DNA from: Methylacidiphilum caldifontis
GTDB lineage: Bacteria > Verrucomicrobiota > Verrucomicrobiia > Methylacidiphilales > Methylacidiphilaceae
Reading direction: 5' to 3'
Assembly (NCBI RefSeq): GCF_017310505.1
Contig: NZ_CP065957.1
Location: 1,860,001-1,924,000 of the forward strand
Length of the DNA stretch: 64,000 nucleotides
The position numbers and the translations under genes were made by a program. Shown in pieces: positions 36,462 through 46,296 of this stretch (within the stretch, counting starts at the first letter, position 1; the number at the start of each line of letters is the position of its first letter). The notes beneath the pieces were generated by a model. That model had not been told where the DNA came from. It ran no database searches and saw only the letters and a program-made list of their open reading frames with translations.

Positions 36462-36755
36462 TTATGACTGTTTTGGGGAAGACTTTTTAGTCGGGACCTT
36501 TGGCTTCGGTGGAGGTGAGGATGAGGAAGAATGCACTCGATCAACCCGATAGAGTATTCTGGCTTTTGTCAAATCGTGAGGAGACATTTCGAGTTTTACC
36601 CTATCGCCATAAGTCAACCGCACAAAATTCTTTCTCATTTTTCCGGAAATATGAGCTAGAACCTGATGCTTGTTATCGAGCTCAACTCGAAACATCGTTC
36701 CAGGTAAAATAGCTACAATTGTTCCTTCCAACTCAATTGTATTGGCTGACGACAT
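36462..36755 (-). CDS. infA: Translation initiation factor IF-1 with a C-terminal extension
   Basis: S1-like OB-fold protein that helps set up the 30S initiation complex. Residues 5-73 match IF-1 closely ([64 protein letters not shown]). The protein is 97 residues, against about 72 for typical IF-1. The extra 24 are a low-complexity Ser/Pro/Lys tail ([11 protein letters not shown] then KK and KQS). The tail could touch rRNA through its positive charge. Whether another, standard infA exists elsewhere is unknown. Confidence 0.9.
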   Translation of the reverse strand: MSSANTIELEGTIVAILPGTMFRVELDNKHQVLAHISGKMRKNFVRLTYGDRVKLEMSPHDLTKARILYRVDRVHSSSSSPPPKPKVPTKKSSPKQS

Positions 36756-37068
36756 AGAAATATAAAGAAAGTTACAACCCTATCTTAGCTTTATGAAGAA
36801 AAAACAGATATGATTTCTTCATACCTAAAGCGTTTTCTGATATTTGGGAATGAGTATTATCACTGTCCCCAATTTTTTGTAAAAGATTAGACCGGTAACC
36901 GTTAGTCATCTGAATAATTACCGTAAATCTTACACCTATCATTTATAAATTATGGTATGGCATGGATAGAGATTGTCAAGGAAATTACAGATTAAAGATC
37001 TTTCTGTTTTAAGAAGAATAGGCAGAGCTCAAAATCTTACTTATCTTTGAGATGATTTAAAGAACGAG
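36756..37068. other. Intergenic region between infA and prc
   Basis: About 310 AT-rich bases, upstream of infA and downstream of prc. No reading frame, RNA gene or clear terminator was found. The infA promoter is expected here. Confidence 0.4.
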
Positions 37069-39246
37069 TTAAGAATTTTCGTTCTTTAATACGAGGATAT
37101 TTTTGGGTTCTTGAAGAGCGAAAATATAGTCCTTAAGAACATTAAGAGTTTCGTTCATCACAAAATCATTTTTGGATGAACTATTCATACTATCGTCAAA
37201 TTTTTCATCTAGAATTTTGGATTCATCCGGTGAAAAATCCGTTGAAGGGGTAGATTTTTCTAAGGTCGACGTGATGATTTTGGGTTCTTTGTGATTTTTA
37301 ACCGTTTCGATATCATATTCATAAATCTTGTCATAGGGAGATTTTTGTTCTGCTCTTGCTGCTTCATAATTTTTCTTAAGCAAATTAAAGTCTTCCTTTT
37401 CTTTTTTTCTCTGCGCTTCGTTCAAGGAAACAAGCTTTTCGGACATCTTCTTTTTTAAGATCTCGATTTCCGAATTCAAATGAATAAAATCAGGGCTTGA
37501 TGAAATGCGCTGTGCTGATCTTCGTTGTAACACAGGGAGAATGGATGACAGATCGTTATTTAATTTTTGAAAATTCATTGGGCTGATCTGATCGGCAGGA
37601 AGATAGTTAGGCAAAGAAGATTCACCGATTTCCAAGTAATCATCAAGGGAAGGAAACACGATATCAGAAGAAACCCCATGTTGTTGGGTCGTTAATCCCG
37701 TAATACGATAAAACTTTTGCACAGTGACCTTGAGTCTTCCTGGATCACCATGAAAATCCCAGGGCATAAAATCTGACAAAGAAATCAATGTTTGAACTGT
37801 TCCCTTTCCATGAGAGACTTGGTCCCCTACAATAATGGCTCTTCCATAATCTTGCAATGCGGCAGCTACAATTTCAGAAGCTGAGGCACTAAACCGACTG
37901 ATAAGAACAACAAGAGGACCTCCATAACAATACCGATTGGTAGAAATGAGGAAAGGTTGGATTCTGCCACGAAAATCCTTAACTTGAACCACTGGACCGT
38001 CTTTAATAAATAGAGCCGTCATATTAACGGCTTCTTCTAACATTCCTCCTCCATTTTTCCTCAAATCAAGAACGAGGCCTGAAATTCTCTCCTTTTCTAA
38101 TCTTTTAATTAAAAGGGCGACATCGTCACTGGATCGTTCATAAAAACCAGGTAATTGGATGACCCCATATCGTTCTGTTTTGCCCTCTTTGTTTGTTCTC
38201 TCATAAACAAAAGCCTTTGCCCGTTGTTCGTTAAGCTTTACCTCATCGCGGACAAGCGTTACGGATTTCCGGACGGAATCGTCTGGACTATCTGCGGGGA
38301 TAACGATTAGAGTGACTTTTGTCCCTTTTTCTCCCCTAATCATCTCGACTACTTTATTGAGCTTCATGTCCACAACATCTACGGGTTCCCCATTCTCTTG
38401 TTGCACAGCAACAATTCTGTCGTTAGGTTTTAACCTTTTGTCAAGATCTGCAGGTCCCCCGGGGACAAGGCTGACGATTTTAGGGTAGCCCTCTTCAGAT
38501 TTTAGGACAGCCCCAATTCCCGTTAATGAGAGTTTTATACTGTTGATTTCAAAATTCTTCGCTTCACTCGGTGATTGATAATCGGAATGGGGATCATAGG
38601 CATGGGTTAGAGCATTGAGAAAATAATCGAGAATTTCTTCTGAATCCGCCTCCCGCATTTCTTTCAACAGCCGAGCATATCTTTTGGCTATGGTCTTTTT
38701 GGTTTGTTCAGGCTTTTCATTAGCCAGCTTGCCTTGAAGAAGTTCAAATTTTATTCTTTTCCTCCAGAGGTCCTTGGCTTCCTCTTCGGTTTTGGGCCAA
38801 GGCATTTTTGATCTGTCAGTCTGGTAAAACTCATCTTTTGTGAAATCGTGAGGAATAGACAAAAGGCCTTCGATCAACACTTCTCTCTCGGTTAGTCTAT
38901 TGATATATCGAGAGTAAATATCGAAAGCGGGGCTGAGATCCTCTTGGTAAATATAATCAAAAAGTTTTTTACCATACTTTTCGTTGAACTCGTCAACATC
39001 GGATTGAAGGAAAACCATATGACTAAAATCAAGAGCATCGAGGTAATCTTTGAGAAAAACTAAAGACAACTTTTCATCGGCGGGTTTTTGGGAAAAATGA
39101 GCTTGTTGGAGCAGCGATGCTACAGTCTTTGCTACTTTAGCACATTGGGACTCGGTTAAGTCGGCGTACAGTAAAGAGCTACTCAAAAAACCCGCTGAAA
39201 GGAAAAACCATGATAAAATGAACAAAAATTTGACTTTTAACTTCAT
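37069..39246 (-). CDS. prc: Carboxy-terminal processing protease (Prc/Tsp, S41)
   Basis: Periplasmic serine protease that trims or degrades proteins from the C-terminus. The 725-residue protein has a signal peptide at about 1-29, the N-terminal Tsp domain, a PDZ domain at about 240-330 (GIGAVLKSEEGYPKIVSLVPGGPADLDKRLKPNDRI), and the S41 core with the catalytic Ser in FSASASEIVAAALQDYG and Lys in SHGKGTVQT. The C-terminal 200 residues are a charged extension, as in long Prc forms. It overlaps serS by four bases. Confidence 0.94.
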   Translation of the reverse strand: MKLKVKFLFILSWFFLSAGFLSSSLLYADLTESQCAKVAKTVASLLQQAHFSQKPADEKLSLVFLKDYLDALDFSHMVFLQSDVDEFNEKYGKKLFDYIYQEDLSPAFDIYSRYINRLTEREVLIEGLLSIPHDFTKDEFYQTDRSKMPWPKTEEEAKDLWRKRIKFELLQGKLANEKPEQTKKTIAKRYARLLKEMREADSEEILDYFLNALTHAYDPHSDYQSPSEAKNFEINSIKLSLTGIGAVLKSEEGYPKIVSLVPGGPADLDKRLKPNDRIVAVQQENGEPVDVVDMKLNKVVEMIRGEKGTKVTLIVIPADSPDDSVRKSVTLVRDEVKLNEQRAKAFVYERTNKEGKTERYGVIQLPGFYERSSDDVALLIKRLEKERISGLVLDLRKNGGGMLEEAVNMTALFIKDGPVVQVKDFRGRIQPFLISTNRYCYGGPLVVLISRFSASASEIVAAALQDYGRAIIVGDQVSHGKGTVQTLISLSDFMPWDFHGDPGRLKVTVQKFYRITGLTTQQHGVSSDIVFPSLDDYLEIGESSLPNYLPADQISPMNFQKLNNDLSSILPVLQRRSAQRISSSPDFIHLNSEIEILKKKMSEKLVSLNEAQRKKEKEDFNLLKKNYEAARAEQKSPYDKIYEYDIETVKNHKEPKIITSTLEKSTPSTDFSPDESKILDEKFDDSMNSSSKNDFVMNETLNVLKDYIFALQEPKNILVLKNENS

Positions 39247-40508
39247 AAATATTCTTCTCCAAAATAAGTCCTAATTTTTTCGGGAATCAATACTCGACCA
39301 TCTTCTTTTTGATAATTTTCTAGAATTGCGGCTACAAGTCTAGGAAGGGCAGTCCCAGATCCATTTAGGGTATGACACAATATGTTTTTACCTGTGGAGG
39401 ATTTATACCTGAGGTTCATTCTCCTTGATTGGAAACTCTCCAAATTACTCACCGAAGATATTTCTAGCCAACTTTGTATCGCTGGAGACCAGACTTCCAA
39501 ATCATAACACTTGGCTGCACCAAATCCCATATCTTGAGAAGCGAGTAGAACGACCCTGTAACAAAGCTTTAAGGAACGTAATACATTTTCAGCATGGTTC
39601 ACCATTTCTTCCAGGGCTTGGTAAGAGTTTTCCGGTTTTGTAATCTGGACAAGTTCAACCTTGTCGAATTGATGAAGCCGAAGGATCCCTCGCGTATCCT
39701 TTCCAGCGCTCCCTGCTTCCCTTCTAAAACAGGGTGTATAAGCCACATAACGCAAGGGCAAAGCACTTTCTGAAAGAATTTCTTCTCTATGTAGATTGGT
39801 TAAAGGGACTTCTCCAGTGGGGATAAGGTAGAAATTGTCCCGGTCTATCGAATACATTTCCTGGGCAAATTTAGGCAGATGACCTGTTCCCCTCATGCAA
39901 TCCTCGTTTACCAAATAAGGAGGCCATACCTCTTTGTATCCATGCTGTTCTGTATGCAAGCTAAGCATAAATTGAATCAGCGCACGCTGCAGTTTCGCTC
40001 CGTTTCCCATAAAAAGAGAGAAACCACTGCCAGAAAGTTTTGCCCCCCTTTCGAGATCTAGTATTCCAAGTTCTTTGCCTATTTCCCAATGAGGTTTCAA
40101 GGGGAAGGTAGGCTGCAGGGGTTCTCCCCATGTTTTTACAACCTTGTTGGCTTCGGCTCCACCAATGGGAACAGAATCATGAGCTAGGTTAGGAAGAGAA
40201 AGCAGTATTCTATTGATATCGCCTTCGAGCTGGATCAATTCCTTTTCCATTTCCTCTATTCGATATCCTATTTTTTTTAACTCCAGGAATTGTCCTTCAT
40301 CGACTTCCCCCTTGAGTTTTTTTAGACCAATTTCTTTGCTTTGCTTGTTTCTTAAGGCCCGGTATTTTTCTATTTCAGTCTGCAAGCCTCTTTTCTTGAT
40401 ATCTAGCTCAAAGACTTGATCAATGAGGGGTTCTAGCTCCTTAGCCCGGTGCGCTATCTTCTGCTTGGTCTGTTGTAAGTTATGCCTGATGAGATTAATA
40501 TCTAGCAT
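39243..40508 (-). CDS. serS: Seryl-tRNA synthetase
   Basis: Charges tRNA-Ser. The 421-residue class II synthetase has the N-terminal two-helix coiled-coil arm (about 25-100) that contacts the tRNA long variable arm. Catalytic motifs follow: LPTGEVPLTNLHREEIL, motif 2 TPCFRREAGSAGKDTRGILRLHQFDKVEL, and motif 3 NGSGTALPRLVAAILENYQ. It overlaps prc by four bases, so the two are coupled. Confidence 0.97.
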   Translation of the reverse strand: MLDINLIRHNLQQTKQKIAHRAKELEPLIDQVFELDIKKRGLQTEIEKYRALRNKQSKEIGLKKLKGEVDEGQFLELKKIGYRIEEMEKELIQLEGDINRILLSLPNLAHDSVPIGGAEANKVVKTWGEPLQPTFPLKPHWEIGKELGILDLERGAKLSGSGFSLFMGNGAKLQRALIQFMLSLHTEQHGYKEVWPPYLVNEDCMRGTGHLPKFAQEMYSIDRDNFYLIPTGEVPLTNLHREEILSESALPLRYVAYTPCFRREAGSAGKDTRGILRLHQFDKVELVQITKPENSYQALEEMVNHAENVLRSLKLCYRVVLLASQDMGFGAAKCYDLEVWSPAIQSWLEISSVSNLESFQSRRMNLRYKSSTGKNILCHTLNGSGTALPRLVAAILENYQKEDGRVLIPEKIRTYFGEEYL

Positions 40509-40805
40509 ATGAGGTTGATTGGCTTAGGACTTTTTCAATCTCGACATTATAAAAGTAAAACTTTTATATTATAATAGTTTCAAAAGAAGCAATCGATAGA
40601 GAAAATATATTTAGGGTCTGGTTTTTGCCTAAGTAGGGGAGAAGGGAAAGAAGGTTCTGGTATGAGATTCTCATAATTTTCAATATAGACGATCTTTTTT
40701 TTTAATTAAAGAATGAGCCAAAAAAGTAGATGAGTTTAAATCAAATAGAGCTGATTTTTTTTCTTTAGTCAAAAAATGGTTTTTCTGTGGAATGTAGTAT
40801 CAAAA

Positions 40806-42377
40806 TCATAAAATATCTTCTCCTGTCTGAGCATTAACGATTTTAAATTCCTCGTAATTGATCCGAGGATCTGTTCTGAAATAAAGCTTGCCCTGCATTC
40901 TGCGCTCTAGATCAACAAGCAACTCTTCATCCTCGGATTTTAATCTGTCTAAAACAAAACTGTTTAAAAAAACTCTTAGTTCTTTTATTTCCGGATGGAG
41001 TCGGATGACCCTATTGATCGCTCTTTGGATTTCTATGCTCATTGTCTCAGGGGATTTCACCATTCCCCGGCCATGACAGTGGGGGCAGGGGATGTAGAGA
41101 GAGTGCCAGATACTCTCTTGGACTCTTTGCCGGGTCATTTCCACAAGCCCGAATGAAGATATGGGAAGAAGATTTATTTTTGCCCTGTCTTTTCTAACGC
41201 ATTCTTTGAGTTTTTCGAAAACCATATGCTGTTCTCTACGAGATTTCATGTCAATAAAATCGATTACAACAAGTCCCCCTATGTTTCTGAGCCTAAGTTG
41301 ACGGGATATTTCAATGGCTGCTTCGATATTGGTTTTAAGGATTGTATTATCTTGATCTTTCCCAACCTTGGCTTTCCCCGTGTTCACATCAATAGCAACC
41401 AGGGCCTCGGTTTCATCAATGATAATATAACCCCCACTGGGCAGCTCAACTTTACGCATGAAAGCCGTGTCTATCTGTTTTTCGATATTGAGCTTTTCAA
41501 AAAGAGGTATAGGTTCATTGTAATAAATGATTTTTTTTTGTGATCTTTTGGAGATCAATGAAACAAGATCCTTGATTCTCTTGACTTCGTTTTCATCGTC
41601 AATGTAGATCTTTTCCACGTCATCGGTCAGAAAATCCCGCACGGTTCTTTCTATTAGATCGGGCTCCATGTAGAGTAAAACAGGTGCAGGATATTCTTTC
41701 ATTTTTTTCTCTATTGCATCCCATTTCTGCAAAAGCATCGCTAGATCCCTTACGAAATACCTTAGTTTTTGGCCTTCTCCCACAGTTCTTATGATAAGCC
41801 CCATCCCTTCAGGAATATTGAGTTCATTTAAAATTTTCCTCAGTCTTGCTCTTTCTTTAGGATCTTCAATTTTCCGGGAAATACCGAACTGCTCGTTATA
41901 AGGCATCAAGACGAGGTACCTTCCTGCAAGAGTGACGTTTGTTGTTACTCGTGGACCTTTTGTCCCAATAGGCCCCTTTGTGACTTGGACTATTACTTCG
42001 GAACCGGGAGGATAAATATTTGGAATATCTTCAGCTCGAATAGGACGCAGTTTTGATTTTGTTCCTTTTCTTTCAAAAAGCTCAACCCCGATGTCAAGGG
42101 CTGCAGGAATGGCATCCCAGAAATGCAGGAATGCATTTTTCCCGATGCCGATATCCACAAAAAGGGCTTTTAATCCTTGGTCAACATTGTTGACCCTTCC
42201 CTTATAGATGTTTGATGCGATCTCTTTTTGACTCCCTCTCTCGATCGCAAATTCTTCGAGAAGTCCTTCGTCAAGTAAGGCAACACGCCTTTCTAAAGGT
42301 TCACAGCTTATCGCTATTTCTTTGTTTGATTTCTTTTTGGGATGACGAACCAGTTGTTTGATACGATCGAAAATCAT
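40806..42377 (-). CDS. rng: Ribonuclease G/E family protein
   Basis: Single-strand endoribonuclease for rRNA maturation and mRNA decay. Starting at the ATG at 42377, with GGAG nine bases upstream, it is 523 residues; a TTG at 42422 would add 15. It has an S1 domain at about 35-115 (IYKGRVNNVDQGLKALFVDIGIGKNAFLH), the 5'-sensor/catalytic part with the Asp residues in GYIIIDETEALVAIDVNTGK and GGLVVIDFIDM, and the zinc-link CPHCHGRG. It lacks the long C-terminal scaffold of RNase E. It is last of a cluster that begins with mreB. Confidence 0.93.
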   Translation of the reverse strand: MIFDRIKQLVRHPKKKSNKEIAISCEPLERRVALLDEGLLEEFAIERGSQKEIASNIYKGRVNNVDQGLKALFVDIGIGKNAFLHFWDAIPAALDIGVELFERKGTKSKLRPIRAEDIPNIYPPGSEVIVQVTKGPIGTKGPRVTTNVTLAGRYLVLMPYNEQFGISRKIEDPKERARLRKILNELNIPEGMGLIIRTVGEGQKLRYFVRDLAMLLQKWDAIEKKMKEYPAPVLLYMEPDLIERTVRDFLTDDVEKIYIDDENEVKRIKDLVSLISKRSQKKIIYYNEPIPLFEKLNIEKQIDTAFMRKVELPSGGYIIIDETEALVAIDVNTGKAKVGKDQDNTILKTNIEAAIEISRQLRLRNIGGLVVIDFIDMKSRREQHMVFEKLKECVRKDRAKINLLPISSFGLVEMTRQRVQESIWHSLYIPCPHCHGRGMVKSPETMSIEIQRAINRVIRLHPEIKELRVFLNSFVLDRLKSEDEELLVDLERRMQGKLYFRTDPRINYEEFKIVNAQTGEDIL

Positions 42378-42497
42378 AACGAAAATCTCCATCTGCCTGA
42401 CCTGCTGTATAAGAGAAGTCAAGGCCGGTTGTAGGTTTGTAAAGTTCCATGACTACCGGTGAACAAGAAAAGATAAGGTAGATTGAATAAAAGATGA

Positions 42498-43679
42498 TTA
42501 TTTTGGTTGCCGTCGAATCCATATGCTTTCTACAAGACCTAATCCAATTAAACAAATAATTAAAAAAGTTCCCCCATAACTGATAAAAGGCAAGGGGATT
42601 CCGGTAATGGGTACGACTTTTATGGTCATGCCTATGTTAACAAATATATGGGTAAAAAGCATTGCCGCTACCCCACCAGCAACAAGTGAACCCATTAAAT
42701 CTCTTGCAAAAAAAGCAGCTCGCAAGCACAATAAGAGCACTATCCCTTCGCCCAAAATCACACAGCTGCCTCCAATAAATCCCCATTCTTCTCCAATGAC
42801 CGAAAATATAAAATCGTTGTAAGCGATATTCTTCGGCAGAAACCCAAGCATATTTTGAGTCCCTTTAAGAAAACCTTTCCCCGAAAAACTTCCTGACCCA
42901 ATGGCGATCAAAGATTGGTTGATTGTCCAGCCTGAACCCAACGGATCGAGGTTAGGATCAAAGAAAGTTCGAATACGGTTCATCTGGTATGGCTTTAAAC
43001 CCGGAATATCCCAGCCCAAATGAGCAACTCCAATATAGGCATAGAGTAAAGCAGCCAATATAAAGAGGATGGGAATGAGTAAATAGCGTTTTTTAAGGCC
43101 CCCAATAAAAAGCAAGGCAAAGAGAATAGGGATAAATACTCCTGCTGAACCCAGGGCGGGTTGCTTAAGAATAAGGATCACCGGAATGATTGCAGCAATA
43201 GACAGTGTGGAAAAGGCTATAAGCTGTCTATTTTTGAATCGATCTATCCAAAAACTTCCAAAAAGAATAAATGCTAGTTTACTTAACTCAGCAGGTTCAA
43301 TACCAAACCCTCCAAAACGAAGCCAGCTTTTGGCTCCATTAACCGTTTGACCTATCAGGAGTACAAGGATAAGGGGTGGAATGGTTAGCAGAAAAAAAAT
43401 CCAACTCCATTTAACGATGAAATGATAATCCAAAAAAGAAACAATAAAAAAAATAACGAGTCCTATCAGTAGCCATAAAAACTGGGAAAAGGGTGCGTTC
43501 CGAAACTCTGCACTTGAACTTGAATAAGTAGCGCTGTAAACCACGGTGATACCGAATAGGGATAAAGCGAGCACGATAAGAAAAAGAAACCAGTTAAATT
43601 TAAAAAATTGATCAAAAAAACTGAATTGTTTCTGTTTCCTACTTGTTGGATTTTGTTCAGTAAAAGAATGGTTTTCCAT
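42498..43679 (-). CDS. rodA: Rod-shape SEDS peptidoglycan polymerase RodA
   Basis: Multipass membrane glycosyltransferase that makes glycan strands with PBP2 in lateral wall growth. The 393-residue protein has about ten helices and SEDS motifs: GAKSWLRFGGFGIEPAELSKLAFILF with the key Glu region, IAIGSGSFSGKGFLKGTQNMLGFLP, FSVIGEEWGFIGG and PITGIPLPFISYGGTF. Its place directly after PBP2 in an mre cluster separates it from FtsW. Confidence 0.96.
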   Translation of the reverse strand: MENHSFTEQNPTSRKQKQFSFFDQFFKFNWFLFLIVLALSLFGITVVYSATYSSSSAEFRNAPFSQFLWLLIGLVIFFIVSFLDYHFIVKWSWIFFLLTIPPLILVLLIGQTVNGAKSWLRFGGFGIEPAELSKLAFILFGSFWIDRFKNRQLIAFSTLSIAAIIPVILILKQPALGSAGVFIPILFALLFIGGLKKRYLLIPILFILAALLYAYIGVAHLGWDIPGLKPYQMNRIRTFFDPNLDPLGSGWTINQSLIAIGSGSFSGKGFLKGTQNMLGFLPKNIAYNDFIFSVIGEEWGFIGGSCVILGEGIVLLLCLRAAFFARDLMGSLVAGGVAAMLFTHIFVNIGMTIKVVPITGIPLPFISYGGTFLIICLIGLGLVESIWIRRQPK

Positions 43680-43681
43680 AA

Positions 43682-45709
43682 TCAGTTATCCGTATCCTCT
43701 TCTTCATGCTGGTTAGAGGAAGAAGGGGCAGGTTGGGAAGGTTCAGATTCATGTTTTGTAAATTCGGTCAGTCCGTTGAAGTTTCCAATGGCCGGTTTTA
43801 GATAAGTGAGTTCAGGGTTATGACCCTTTTCGATGTCAAAAATGCCTTGAAGAATCTTTTTTGCTATAGGAGCGGCGGTAGCGCCTCCACTCACACCTCC
43901 TTCTACCATGATACAGAAAGCATACCGAGGAGATTCGTAGGGAGCGAAACCTACAAACCAGGCGCGTGTGTCTTTATAGAGTTTGCCATTAAGTTTTTTA
44001 GTGGCTTGAGCTGAACCGGTTTTTCCCGCAATCTTTACCCCATCAATTTTAGCGTTCGCTCCCGTACCATCTTCAACCACTCCAAGCATAGCCGCTTTTA
44101 CCGCTTCAAGGTCCTGAGGATTAACATCAAGTTGAGAGTGCACTCGAGGAGGGACAGAAATTTTGATTTCCCCATTATTATTAGCAACTCCTTGAACTAT
44201 GCGAGGGTAATACAGGGTGCCTCCGTTAGCGATTGCAGCTACAAAAAGAGCCATTTGAATAGGAGTCACCTGTAGGAAACCTTGCCCAATGGAAATATTG
44301 GCCGTATGAGCGGTCGACCATCTTTCAAGAGGATATTTTTGTTTCATCCATTCGGGCCCTGGAAGAATTCCAGCCGATTCACCGGGCAAAGGAATGCCTG
44401 TAGGTTGACCAAATCCAGCTAAAGATGCCATCTGATCAATATTTTGGATTCCTGTTTTTATGCCTACTTGGTAGAAAAAGGTATTGCATGAATAGCGGAT
44501 ACCGTCATACAGAGTAATGTCGCCACGACCCGATTTCGTCCAGTCATGAAACAGATGATCCCCGATATAAATAGCCGCAGGGGAATTAATCACCGTTTTA
44601 GGGGTAATGGCCCCGGATTTCAAAGCGGCTAAAGCGATTAAGAGTTTAAAAGTCGATCCAGGAGGGTAGGAAGAAATCGCTCTGTTGACCAAGGGATTTG
44701 TAGGATCGGAGATAAGTTTTTGCCAGTTCTCTTGAGATATCTTTGGAATAAAATCGTTAGGGTCGAAGTTTGGGACCGAACTCATTGCCAGAATATCACC
44801 CGTATTAGGATCAACAATCACAGCTGCTGCTCTTCCTACCGTGCGAAGGGCAGTTTCTACAATGTATTGGATCCTTGTATCGAGACTTAAATAGACGTAA
44901 TCACCCAATTGTGGGGCAATATAGCTTTCTTCATTGACCACATATCCCCGGTAATTGACACGGAGGATCCTGCCTCCAGGTTTGCCTTGAAGCTGTCCAT
45001 CCATGTATTTTTCAATACCCCATTTGCCCACCATATCCAGCGAGATACCATCTGCTGCAACTCTTTCCTTATCATCGGGTGGGGCAACGTAGCCAAGGAC
45101 ATGTGATGCTAGAGCCCCGTAATTGTAATATCGAATGGGTTTAACTGAGATGGATATACCTGGGACCCCCAGGTTTTGTTCTTCGAATCGGGCTACCGTA
45201 GCATAATCGAGATCCGTTTTAACCGAATAAGGAACAGAGGGGCTTACAAAATAGTGCCTTTGGAGTTCCTTGGGGTCAAGTTTTACGGCTAATCGCAGAG
45301 CTTTGAGAATGGGAGCCAGATCAATCATCACAATTTTGTAAATATCCGGTTCTTTTCTCAGAACGACATTACCTCCCATTATTCTTTGTACCTCAATTCG
45401 AGGAATTTTTCCTTTATGCCTTCGAGGGAAATCCCTGACTAACTCGTCAAGATAAAGATCGATTTCAAACATCGCTCTGTTTTCGGCCAGTCCGATACCA
45501 TTTTTATCTAAAATCGGTCCTCGGGCACCCGCTAAACGGAGGGAAATAGTTGTTTGATTTTTTAATTTGGAAGCATAAGACTTGCCTTCGTAGACCTGGA
45601 TTACCCATAGCCTAGATAATAGTATCATCATGGAGCAAACAACCCCCACGACAAGGATGATAATTCTAAATCTCACAGAATGGCGTAAACTGGAGGGATG
45701 AGTCGTCAT
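43682..45709 (-). CDS. mrdA: Penicillin-binding protein 2 (rod-shape transpeptidase)
   Basis: Class B PBP that crosslinks the wall with RodA. From the ATG at 45709 it is 675 residues; a TTG at 45730 would add seven. It has one N-terminal helix at about 15-37 and the pedestal domain. The transpeptidase carries SxxK in PPGSTFKLLIAL, SxN in YSCNTFFYQVG and KTG in IAGKTGSAQAT. A Pro/Ser/Glu-rich tail of about 30 residues ends the protein. It sits between mreD and rodA with spacings of a few bases. Confidence 0.96.
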   Translation of the reverse strand: MTTHPSSLRHSVRFRIIILVVGVVCSMMILLSRLWVIQVYEGKSYASKLKNQTTISLRLAGARGPILDKNGIGLAENRAMFEIDLYLDELVRDFPRRHKGKIPRIEVQRIMGGNVVLRKEPDIYKIVMIDLAPILKALRLAVKLDPKELQRHYFVSPSVPYSVKTDLDYATVARFEEQNLGVPGISISVKPIRYYNYGALASHVLGYVAPPDDKERVAADGISLDMVGKWGIEKYMDGQLQGKPGGRILRVNYRGYVVNEESYIAPQLGDYVYLSLDTRIQYIVETALRTVGRAAAVIVDPNTGDILAMSSVPNFDPNDFIPKISQENWQKLISDPTNPLVNRAISSYPPGSTFKLLIALAALKSGAITPKTVINSPAAIYIGDHLFHDWTKSGRGDITLYDGIRYSCNTFFYQVGIKTGIQNIDQMASLAGFGQPTGIPLPGESAGILPGPEWMKQKYPLERWSTAHTANISIGQGFLQVTPIQMALFVAAIANGGTLYYPRIVQGVANNNGEIKISVPPRVHSQLDVNPQDLEAVKAAMLGVVEDGTGANAKIDGVKIAGKTGSAQATKKLNGKLYKDTRAWFVGFAPYESPRYAFCIMVEGGVSGGATAAPIAKKILQGIFDIEKGHNPELTYLKPAIGNFNGLTEFTKHESEPSQPAPSSSNQHEEEDTDN

Positions 45710-45735
45710 GTTAAGAATTTCTACATCCAATATTT

Positions 45736-46284
45736 CTAAGATAAATTATTATCCTTTTGTGAAAAAGAGGGAAAAAGTTCTTCTTTGGTTGTTGGAATAT
45801 GGAGAAGAAAAAAGAAAAGATCCAGAATGAAATATAAAGGGACCGCTAATAAAGTAGACAAAAAAGGAATGGCAACGAGCTTTGTCCAAAATTCCATGGA
45901 CCAATGCCACTGGTGGCTTTCAAGTTCATATAGAAGATAGTCAATGAGGGAATAGAAAAAAATTCCCACGGCTGCACAAAGAAAAATCATCCAGCGATTC
46001 CCTATTTTATCTAGATAGGGTTTAAGGAAACTAACAAAAAGAAAAAGAGAGGTCAGGCCAAGGGAAGTTGTTCCAAAAATGCCAGGCATAATGACATCCG
46101 AAAGAATCCCTACATAAAGAGCAAAACTGAATGCGTAAAAAAAAGGGACTTTGAGTGTAAAATAAATAACAAGAAGAGCGCTTAACTCAGGTTTTGAATT
46201 AAAAAATGATAAATCAGGAATGATCATTTGGCCGAAAACTGAAAGAAATCCAGTAATCAAAAATAAAACCAAAAGAGAAACCAT
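45736..46284 (-). CDS. mreD: Rod-shape-determining protein MreD
   Basis: Integral membrane member of the elongasome. The 182 residues are almost wholly hydrophobic with five or six helices, including a FGTTSLGLTSLFLFVSFLKPYL segment typical of MreD. Sequence conservation in this family is low, so the call leans on its position between mreC and the PBP2 gene. Confidence 0.88.
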   Translation of the reverse strand: MVSLLVLFLITGFLSVFGQMIIPDLSFFNSKPELSALLVIYFTLKVPFFYAFSFALYVGILSDVIMPGIFGTTSLGLTSLFLFVSFLKPYLDKIGNRWMIFLCAAVGIFFYSLIDYLLYELESHQWHWSMEFWTKLVAIPFLSTLLAVPLYFILDLFFFLLHIPTTKEELFPSFSQKDNNLS

Positions 46285-46296
46285 GGTCTAAAGAAC

